From positions 1-8,840 of the forward strand of contig JACQPS010000129.1 in assembly GCA_016207445.1 (NCBI GenBank): DNA of 8,840 bases, in the 5' to 3' direction. The notes under the pieces were generated by a model. It did no database searches and was not told the DNA's origin. It was given only the letters and a program-made list of their open reading frames with translations. Positions 1 to 5,644 of the stretch are shown piece after piece. The first letter of the stretch is position 1, and each line of letters begins with the position of its first letter. This DNA comes from Gemmatimonadota bacterium. Lineage in GTDB: Bacteria; Gemmatimonadota; Gemmatimonadetes; Longimicrobiales; RSA9. The position numbers were made by a program, and so were the translations under genes.

Positions 1-869
1 CTCGCCGCGAGCACCACGATGCGTGCGCGCACGTGCCGCTCGGCGCCGGTTTTCGTGTCGATGTAGGCGACGCCGCTCACCAGACCGCGCTCATCCGCCG
101 TCACCTCCCGGGCCATGGCATGCGTCACGAGCCTGAGCCGGCCGGTTGCGAGCGCCGGCTTGATCAGCACCTCGGGGCTGGAGAAGTTCGAGTTGGTGGG
201 GCAGCCCCGGTAGCACTGGCCACAATAGTGACACGGCGAGCGCCCGTTGTGCGGCTGGGTAATGACCGAGAGCCTCGCCGGCACGCAGGGGATGTCCATG
301 CGATCGCAGGCCTGCTTGATGAGCAGCTCGTAGCAGCGGGGTCGGGGCGGCGGGTGGAAGATGCCGTCCGGCTCGTTCGGCAAATTGATGGGCGCGCCGA
401 AGACGCCGATGAGCCGGTCGATCTCGTCGTAGTACGGCTTCACGTCGTCGTACGAGATCGGCCAATCGTCGCCCAGTCCATCGCGGCTCCTGCGCTTGAA
501 GTCGTGCGGCCCGAAACGCAGCGAGATGCGGCCCCAGTGGTTGGTGCGGCCGCCCAGCATGCGCGCGCGCCACCAGCGGAACTGCGTGCCGGGCGCGGTG
601 GTGAACGGCTCGCCCTCGATGTCCCAGCCGCCGTCGCAGGCGTCGAACTCGCCGAACGGCCGCTGCTTCGTGGACGCGCCCCGCCGTGGCGACTCGTAGT
701 TCCACTTGAACATCACGCTGTCGACCGTGGCGTACCAGGATCCGCCCGCCTCGAGCAGCACCACGTTCGCGCCGGCCCTGGTCAAGGCGTAGGCGGCCAT
801 GCCGCCACCCGCGCCGGAGCCTACAATGCAGACGTCGTAGATCGTCCGCTGCGGACGCACCTGAATCAC
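1..869 (-). CDS. GMC-family FAD-dependent oxidoreductase, N-terminal 289 codons (runs off left edge)
   Basis: This is the N-terminal half of a GMC-type flavoprotein that oxidises a sugar or alcohol, plausibly a glycoside dehydrogenase. The chosen GTG start at 869 has a GAGGAGG ribosome site 4 nt upstream. The FAD Rossmann motif GSGAGG lies at residues 17-22, with the ribose-binding acidic residue E40 after a beta strand. The typical GMC motif GGRTNHWGR is at residues 106-114. A cysteine cluster C213-x2-C216-x2-C219-x3-C223 (CHYCGQCYRGC) follows; such clusters occur in membrane-linked GMC dehydrogenases that pass electrons to a cytochrome and may hold an Fe-S centre. The active-site His/Asn region lies outside the window. 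No signal peptide is visible; relatives are often exported with a Tat-bearing small subunit, which is not seen here. The gene follows the DUF1080 gene in the same direction, 120 bp downstream of its stop. The family is certain; the substrate is inferred. Confidence 0.9.
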   Translation of the reverse strand, partial: MIQVRPQRTIYDVCIVGSGAGGGMAAYALTRAGANVVLLEAGGSWYATVDSVMFKWNYESPRRGASTKQRPFGEFDACDGGWDIEGEPFTTAPGTQFRWWRARMLGGRTNHWGRISLRFGPHDFKRRSRDGLGDDWPISYDDVKPYYDEIDRLIGVFGAPINLPNEPDGIFHPPPRPRCYELLIKQACDRMDIPCVPARLSVITQPHNGRSPCHYCGQCYRGCPTNSNFSSPEVLIKPALATGRLRLVTHAMAREVTADERGLVSGVAYIDTKTGAERHVRARIVVLAA

Positions 870-873
870 CTTA

Positions 874-880
874 CCTCCTC
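874..880 (-). promoter_or_regulatory. Ribosome binding site of the GMC gene
   Basis: GAGGAGG on the minus strand, 4 nt before the GTG at 869. It decides the start, because there is no ATG near the FAD motif and the next in-frame GTG, three codons on, would be 13 nt away. Confidence 0.7.
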
Positions 881-917
881 GCGTGTCCGATGCCGCACCG
901 CTGGGCTGCCGAATTGT

Positions 918-1071
918 TTCACCGCAAAGCACGCAAAGACCGCGAAGGTTTCGTCGCGCGATACCGCGGGCCCAGCGAGAAGTGAAACTTCAATCTTGGA
1001 GTTTTGGTTGCCCGGCTCCGCTGGGTTCTGGCGCTGGAGACCTGCGCGTTCTCTGCGTGCTTTGCGGTGAA
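918..1071. repeat. 154-bp element with 31-bp imperfect terminal inverted repeats (MITE-like or palindromic repeat)
   Basis: The left arm (918-948) and right arm (1041-1071) are inverted copies that match at 28 of 31 positions; both outer ends begin TTCACCGCAAAGCACGCA when read inward. Nested inside are a 7-bp pair CCCAGCG (971-977) and CGCTGGG (1019-1025), and a small hairpin GAAGT-GAA-ACTTC (979-991), so the whole unit could fold as one long interrupted stem. No transposase is present and no target-site duplication is evident. The element starts inside the 3' end of the DUF1080 gene and stops about 40 bp before the GMC ribosome site. From memory, similar CACCGCAAAG-type repeats are scattered in many environmental genomes; this was not checked. 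It may be a non-autonomous mobile repeat, an mRNA-processing or attenuation structure, or both. Confidence 0.8.
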
Positions 1072-1850
1072 TGGTTTTTTTCGAGCTCGCGCGCCCAGAT
1101 GTTCCGGAACCGAACCGGCTGGCCGTGGTCCTGGAGCCTCAGCGGCAGCCGCTCGGCGTGCGGCGTGTAGGGCGGCCGCGCCCGGTGTGCCGTCGGTCCG
1201 GTCAGCTCGATGTCGCCGTGCACGAGCACGCCGTTGTGAAACACGGTCATGCGCGCGGGCCGGAGGAGCTTGCCGTTCGCATCGAAGCGCGGCCCGTGAA
1301 ACACGGTGTCATAGCTCTGCCACTCGCCCGGCGCGCGGCTGGCGTTCACCCGCGGCGGGAACTGTCCGTAGATGGCGCCGGCCTGGCCGTCCGGGTAGGT
1401 CGGGTTGCGGTAGGAGTCCAGCACCTGGATCTCGTAGAGACCCATGAGGTAGACGCCGCTGTTGCCGCGGTCCTGACCCGTGCCGGCCGGCGGCGCGGGT
1501 GTCGCCCACTCGATGTGGAGCTGCACGTCGCCGAGCTCGCGCACGGTCGCGATGTCACCCGTGCCCGGCCCGACCTCCATGGCTCCATCCGCGATTCGCC
1601 AGCGCGCCGGGCCGCCGGCGGTCGAGTGCCAGCCGGAGAGATCCCGGCCATCAAAGAGGACGATCGCGTCCGATGGCGCCGGGAGTGCTGGCGCCGGCGG
1701 CCCTGGGTTCACGATGCTCGGCTGCGGCCGCTCCAGGGAGTGGATCGGCCACGACTGTGTTGCCTGTGCCCTGAGACTCATTCCGAGCCCGGCGGTCGGG
1801 ACGGCCGCCAGGGCGACCAGCGCCACGGATCTTGCCCGCAGAGGGTGCAC
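990..1850 (-). CDS. Sec-exported DUF1080 (3-keto-disaccharide hydrolase family) protein with repeat-derived C-terminus
   Basis: A 286-residue protein of the DUF1080 / 3-keto-disaccharide hydrolase family (jelly-roll, LamG-like fold), which is linked to cleavage of 3-keto glycosides. The GTG start at 1850 is chosen because it gives a clean signal peptide: basic HPLRARS, a hydrophobic run to about residue 24, and a cleavage site at AQA|TQ (30/31). An upstream ATG at 2081 would run across the divergent gene. Family motifs are LFDGRDLSGW (65-74), DRGNSGVYL (127-135), YEIQVLD (139-145), GEWQSYD (175-181) and LQDHGQPVRFRNI (239-251). The family normally ends near FRNIWxREL. Here residues 260-286 continue into the inverted-repeat element, giving a Ser/Pro/Arg-rich tail of probably no function. 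No Shine-Dalgarno sequence is seen. The GMC gene follows in the same direction, so the two probably share a transcript. Paralogous to the lipoprotein at 8038-8757. Confidence 0.88.
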   Translation of the reverse strand: MHPLRARSVALVALAAVPTAGLGMSLRAQATQSWPIHSLERPQPSIVNPGPPAPALPAPSDAIVLFDGRDLSGWHSTAGGPARWRIADGAMEVGPGTGDIATVRELGDVQLHIEWATPAPPAGTGQDRGNSGVYLMGLYEIQVLDSYRNPTYPDGQAGAIYGQFPPRVNASRAPGEWQSYDTVFHGPRFDANGKLLRPARMTVFHNGVLVHGDIELTGPTAHRARPPYTPHAERLPLRLQDHGQPVRFRNIWARELEKNHSPQSTQRTRRSPAPEPSGAGQPKLQD

Positions 1851-1855
1851 GCGCG

Positions 1856-1886
1856 AATATGTCTGGGAAGGAACCACTTCCGGCAA
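1856..1886 (-). promoter_or_regulatory. Possible promoter of the DUF1080 gene
   Basis: On the minus strand TTGCCG (1881-1886) and CATATT (1856-1861) each match the sigma-70 consensus at 4 of 6 positions, but the spacer is 19 nt. The -10-like box ends 5 nt before the GTG, so transcription would start at or next to the start codon. This would fit a leaderless mRNA and the absence of a Shine-Dalgarno sequence. Weak evidence. Confidence 0.25.
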
Positions 1887-1904
1887 CCTAGTCGTCCGCG
1901 CACA

Positions 1905-1921
1905 GGGGCGCAACGCGCCCC
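1905..1921. repeat. Perfect 7-bp GC hairpin in the divergent intergenic region
   Basis: GGGGCGC-AAC-GCGCCCC, a 7-bp perfect inverted repeat with a 3-nt loop. It lies 35 bp before the cupredoxin ATG and 54 bp before the DUF1080 GTG. It could be an operator for either gene or a hairpin in the cupredoxin leader. No U-tract follows, so it is unlikely to be an intrinsic terminator. Confidence 0.5.
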
Positions 1922-1956
1922 CCAGACCGCGCGCCCACCCGCCTGGATCGAGCGCC

Positions 1957-2655
1957 ATGGATTGGAGTCGCAGTTCCCGCCCTCGGCTGCGCACGGCCCG
2001 CCGTGCTCGACTGCGCCTGCGCGGCGTGGCGTGGACGGCGCTCGCGATCGCGCCGCTCGTGGGCGTCAGTATCCCGTCCACGGGAACGATCGAGGGGCGG
2101 CTCGTGTTGAGCGAGCGTCCCGCACGCCGGGTCGCGGCCGGCTACGCCGGAGCGGGCGCCAGTGCGCACGCGGTGCCGAGCATCCCGAGCGTGGTCTACC
2201 TCGTCGGCCCGGTCGCAGCCGCAGCGCCCCGCCGCGTCGCCAGCGCGCGGCTCGCGCAGCGTGACACGGCGTTCGACCCCCCGCTCCTGGTGATCCCGGT
2301 CGGCACGACGGTCGCATTTCCGAACCAGGACCCGTTCTTCCACAACGTCTTCTCGTACTCGAGGGTGAAGCGCTTCGATCTCGGGCGCTATCCGCGAGGC
2401 GAGTCGAAAGCGGTCACTTTCGATGAGGCCGGCGTGGTCCGCGTCTTCTGCGAGGTGCACAAGTGGATGCGCTCGGCCATCGTCGTCGTCGAGAATCCCT
2501 TCTTTGCCGTTCCTGACGCCGACGGCGCCTTCTCGATTCCCGACGTGCCCGAGGGCCGGTATCGGCTCGCCGTCTGGACCGCCGATCGGGGCGAGCGCAC
2601 GGTCGACGTGCGGGTGCCGGCCGGCGGCCGCGCGCGCGTCGAGATCCAGCTCTGA
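1957..2655 (+). CDS. Exported cupredoxin-like protein with carboxypeptidase-regulatory-like tail (methylamine-utilisation-protein type)
   Basis: A 232-residue protein. The ATG at 1957 gives an unusually long, Arg-rich N-region (residues 4-22) before a hydrophobic stretch at 24-37, which reads as a signal peptide or anchor; GTG 2026 is an alternative start. The core has the cupredoxin layout: PLLVIPVGTTVAFPNQD (109-125), then HN (H129) and FCEVHKWM (164-171). H129, C165, H168 and M171 are candidate type-1 copper ligands. The last about 50 residues (DADGAFSIPDVPEGRYRLAVW) resemble a carboxypeptidase-regulatory-like beta-sandwich. Proteins of this shape are usually annotated as methylamine utilization proteins, but no methylamine dehydrogenase genes are present, so that name should not be taken as function. 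A periplasmic electron-transfer or copper-binding role is likely. The stop is 3 nt before the next start, indicating an operon with the cyclase-porin gene. Confidence 0.85.
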   Translation: MDWSRSSRPRLRTARRARLRLRGVAWTALAIAPLVGVSIPSTGTIEGRLVLSERPARRVAAGYAGAGASAHAVPSIPSVVYLVGPVAAAAPRRVASARLAQRDTAFDPPLLVIPVGTTVAFPNQDPFFHNVFSYSRVKRFDLGRYPRGESKAVTFDEAGVVRVFCEVHKWMRSAIVVVENPFFAVPDADGAFSIPDVPEGRYRLAVWTADRGERTVDVRVPAGGRARVEIQL

Positions 2656-2658
2656 TCC

Positions 2659-5598
2659 ATGCGCATCGGCTTCCGCGCGAAGCTCCTGGTCGCGCTCGCG
2701 GGCACCGTCGGCCTGCTGCTCGCGGGCACGCTGGTCTCGATCCGACTCGAGACGCGGCGGCAGCTCGAGCGCGCGGTGACGCAGGCGACGGAGCGATCCC
2801 GCGCGGCGTTCAGCGAGTCGGAGCGCTTCTGGCACACTCAGCTCGAGCGCCTCGGTCTGCGTCTGGCCGGCAGTGTCCGCATCCCGGCGGCGCTGCAGGC
2901 GGCGATCGAGGCGGGCGATGCGGCCATGCTCGTGCCCGACGTGGAATACGAGCTCCAGCTGGCCGGCCTGGAGGGAATCCTCGTCGCTTTCACCGATGCG
3001 GACGGCCGCCCGGTCGCCGCCATCCTGGGCCGCAGCGCGCTCCGGGACCCGGCCGAGGCCGTGCCACCCTCCATCGTGCAGCGTGTGCTCGCGACTGGTG
3101 ACCCGAGCGCGCGCGATTACCACCTCACGGCCGGACGCCTCTTCGCCGTACAGGCCGTCCCGCTCGTCCTGTTCGACAACCTGATCGGCACGCTCATCCT
3201 CGGATACCCGGTGAGAGGGGAGGACGCGCTGCGGCTGGGCAGCGCCACCGGCGGGGAGGTGTGCTTCGCGGTGAGGGACCGCTGCATTGTCGCCACGCCC
3301 GCTGCCGCGGCAGGGCTGCACGACCTCATGGCCACGGGCGGCGCGAGCGGCCATCGCTTCGTGAGCTGGCGCGACCAGCGCTGGGCTCTGGTCTCCGACC
3401 GACTCTACCAGGCCGGGACGCTGGATGGGCGGCGCGTGATCGCGATCCCGCTCGGCGCCGTGCTCGAGCCGTTCGGTCTGATCCAGCGGCGGGCGGCGCT
3501 CGCCGCGCTCGCGGCCCTGGGCCTCGCCATCGGGATCGCGCTCGTGCTCTCGCGCGGCCTGGCGCGTCCCGTCCGCCAGCTCGTCGCCGCGACCGAGCGC
3601 GTGCGCCGCGGCGACTACGGCTTCCGCGTGGATGTGAGCTCGCGCGACGAGCTGGGAACGCTCGCCGGCGCGTTCAACGACATGACCGCGGGCCTGCTCC
3701 TGAAGGAACGTTACCGCGGGCTGCTGGACAAGGTCGTCTCGCCCGACGTCGCGGAGGAGCTGCTGCGCGAGGAAGTCCGGCTCGGCGGCGAAAGCCGGGA
3801 GGTCACCACGCTCTTCGTGGACATCCGCGGCTTCACCTCCCTGACCCAGGGAATGGAGTCGCAGGATGTGGTGACGCTGTTGAACGAGTACGCCGCGCGC
3901 ACGGGCGCCGCTGTCGAGGCGGAGGGCGGCGTCGTCGACAAGTATGTCGGCGACGGCATCATGGCTCTGTTCGGCGCGCCCATCGCCCGCGGCGATGAGG
4001 CGCTGCGCGCGGTCCGCGCCGCGCTCGGCATCCGCGCCGCGCTCGCGGACCTGAACGCGGAACGGAGCGCCCGGGGCGAACCGACCATCCGCGCCGGCAT
4101 CGGCATCAGCACGGGCATCGTGGTCGCCGGCAACATGGGTTCGGCGCACCGGCTCAACTACACCGTGGTGGGCACGCCCGTGAATCTGGCAGCGCGGCTG
4201 TGCGATGCGGCCGCGCCCTCGGAGATCCTGCTGTCCGAGGAGACCTATGCGCGCGTGCAGCAGGCCGTGCGGGCGCGGCCTCTCGGCGCCCGCGACATCA
4301 AGGGCTTCTCGAGCCCGGTCGGCGTCTTCGCGCTCGATAGACTGCGCGAGGAGTCCGCGCCGCGCGCCGGCGTCATCGCGACGGCCCTGGTCACGTTGCT
4401 CGTTCCCGTGCAGGCGAGCGCACAGCTCCCGCTGGATCCGCCCACGCTGGCGGAGCGCGGCATCCGTTACGTCTCCGCTTCCGGCTTTCTCGAGATCGTG
4501 CCGAGCGGGCGGCTGGATCTCGAGGGCTACTTCCCGCAGGAGAGCCCGCCCTGGCTGATTCCGGTGCAGGGATCGTTCGTCGCGCCGCGCCTCCGCTTGA
4601 TCGTCGAGCTCTTCGCCGGCGAGCACGTCGCCGGCTTCGCCGAGCTGCGCGGCGACCGCGGCGAGGAGCCCTCCAGTGGGCGGCTGCAGGCGCGCGTCGA
4701 GCAGGCGTTCGTGCGCGTGACGCCCTGGCGCGGCCGGGAGCTGCACCTGCAGGCCGGCAAGTTCGTCACGCCCTTCGGGGACTACGCGCAGCGCCACCAC
4801 ACCGTATTCGATCCGCTGATCCGCCCGCCGCTTCCGCACGATTACCGGACCATGGTGTGTGGGCCGCTCGCGCCCGGGTCCGTGGACGGCTTCCTCGGTT
4901 GGAAGAACAAGGTGCCGATGGACTTCCGGCCGCTGGGAGCGCCGGTCGTATGGGGGGTGCCGTATCAGTTCGGGGCGCTCGCCTTCGGCAAGGCCGGCCG
5001 CCTGTCCTTCCGTGTCGCCGCCCTGAGCAGCGCACCGTCGAGCGAGCCCGAGGAGTGGGATCCGCGGCTCGACCAGGAGCGGAACCCGTCCGTGGTCGCC
5101 CACCTGGGTTGGCAGCCGCTCCCGGAGCTCGCGCTGGGCGCGTCGTACAGTCAGGGCCCTTTCATGAGCGAGGAGCTGAAGGCGCCGCTGCCGGCGGGCA
5201 CGAGCGTGGACGACTTCGATCAGGTTCTGTGGGGCTTCCACGCCGCGTTTCAGCGTGGCTCTGCTCAGCTGAGAGGCGAGCTGTTTCTGGACGACTGGCA
5301 TGTCGCGAACGTCCCGCAGGAAGTGCGCGACGTCTCCTATTATCTGGAAGCCGTCCTCACGCTCGCCCCGGGCCTCTACACCGCCGCGCGTTACAGCGCC
5401 ATCCACTTCAACGAGCTCACGCGCTCCGATGGGCGGCGCGAGCCGTGGGACTACGACATACGCCGCTGGCAGCTCGGCGCCGGTTATCGCCTCGCCCGCA
5501 ACCTGGGCGTGCGCGCCGAGTACGCCTGGAACCGCGCACTCGGCCCCGTCGATCCGCGCGACGACCTCGCTTCCGTTCAGGCGTGGTGGTTGTTTTGA
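2659..5598 (+). CDS. Membrane-bound class III adenylate cyclase fused in frame to an outer-membrane porin
   Basis: A single 979-residue frame. Residues 8-28 are TM1, about 31-275 a periplasmic sensor-like region, 279-298 TM2, about 299-350 HAMP, and about 380-556 a class III nucleotide cyclase. The cyclase looks complete: metal-binding D388 (FVDIRGFT) and D432 (YVGDGIMALFG), purine-specificity residues K428 and T506, and transition-state N509 and R513 in VNLAAR. The Lys/Thr pair favours ATP, making cAMP. After FALD (560) the frame continues through GAGGAG codons into a signal-peptide-like segment (569-588, cleavage ASA|Q), then about 391 residues of amphipathic beta strands. These include LQAGKFVTPFGDY and end in SVQAWWLF with C-terminal Phe, typical of Gram-negative porins. 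The beta-barrel part resembles phosphate-selective-type porins only loosely. No ATG or GTG suits a separate porin start. This is either a real fusion processed by signal peptidase, a recently lost start/stop pair, or a sequencing error. Confidence 0.85.
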   Translation: MRIGFRAKLLVALAGTVGLLLAGTLVSIRLETRRQLERAVTQATERSRAAFSESERFWHTQLERLGLRLAGSVRIPAALQAAIEAGDAAMLVPDVEYELQLAGLEGILVAFTDADGRPVAAILGRSALRDPAEAVPPSIVQRVLATGDPSARDYHLTAGRLFAVQAVPLVLFDNLIGTLILGYPVRGEDALRLGSATGGEVCFAVRDRCIVATPAAAAGLHDLMATGGASGHRFVSWRDQRWALVSDRLYQAGTLDGRRVIAIPLGAVLEPFGLIQRRAALAALAALGLAIGIALVLSRGLARPVRQLVAATERVRRGDYGFRVDVSSRDELGTLAGAFNDMTAGLLLKERYRGLLDKVVSPDVAEELLREEVRLGGESREVTTLFVDIRGFTSLTQGMESQDVVTLLNEYAARTGAAVEAEGGVVDKYVGDGIMALFGAPIARGDEALRAVRAALGIRAALADLNAERSARGEPTIRAGIGISTGIVVAGNMGSAHRLNYTVVGTPVNLAARLCDAAAPSEILLSEETYARVQQAVRARPLGARDIKGFSSPVGVFALDRLREESAPRAGVIATALVTLLVPVQASAQLPLDPPTLAERGIRYVSASGFLEIVPSGRLDLEGYFPQESPPWLIPVQGSFVAPRLRLIVELFAGEHVAGFAELRGDRGEEPSSGRLQARVEQAFVRVTPWRGRELHLQAGKFVTPFGDYAQRHHTVFDPLIRPPLPHDYRTMVCGPLAPGSVDGFLGWKNKVPMDFRPLGAPVVWGVPYQFGALAFGKAGRLSFRVAALSSAPSSEPEEWDPRLDQERNPSVVAHLGWQPLPELALGASYSQGPFMSEELKAPLPAGTSVDDFDQVLWGFHAAFQRGSAQLRGELFLDDWHVANVPQEVRDVSYYLEAVLTLAPGLYTAARYSAIHFNELTRSDGRREPWDYDIRRWQLGAGYRLARNLGVRAEYAWNRALGPVDPRDDLASVQAWWLF
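4354..4422 (+). other. Internal signal-peptide-like segment at the cyclase-porin junction
   Basis: These codons (residues 566-588 of the fused frame) encode Arg, a hydrophobic run (GVIATALVTLLV) and a QASA|Q signal peptidase I-like site. Immediately before it, 4348-4353 reads GAGGAG, a good ribosome site in the place expected for an independent porin gene, but no start codon follows at the right distance. As a fusion, the segment would act as an internal signal anchor, exporting the barrel and leaving the cyclase in the cytoplasm. Confidence 0.65.
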
Positions 5599-5631
5599 CC
5601 GGATCCGACGGCGCCTGGCAGCCACTCTCCC

Positions 5632-5637
5632 GAGGAG
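5632..5637 (+). promoter_or_regulatory. Ribosome binding site of the Gfo/Idh/MocA gene
   Basis: GAGGAG, 7 nt before the ATG at 5645. It fixes the start and so the Tat signal. The 46-bp gap after the porin stop shows no clear promoter or terminator, so read-through from the cupredoxin operon is possible. Confidence 0.75.
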
Positions 5638-5644
5638 TCGTATC

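Noticed and set aside
33..1070. A 345-codon plus-strand frame over the GMC gene
   Set aside because: Antisense to a clear GMC protein with FAD and GMC motifs. Its end crosses the inverted repeat, giving spurious peptide typical of such repeats.
918..1071. CRISPR array or complete insertion sequence
   Set aside because: There are only two arms in inverted orientation, no repeated spacers and no transposase frame.
1071..2264. A 397-codon plus-strand frame over the DUF1080 gene
   Set aside because: Opposite a clear DUF1080 protein and out of frame with the cupredoxin gene; no motifs.
1957..2655. A true methylamine-utilisation role for the cupredoxin
   Set aside because: No methylamine dehydrogenase or maturation genes are visible; the name is inherited by similarity only.
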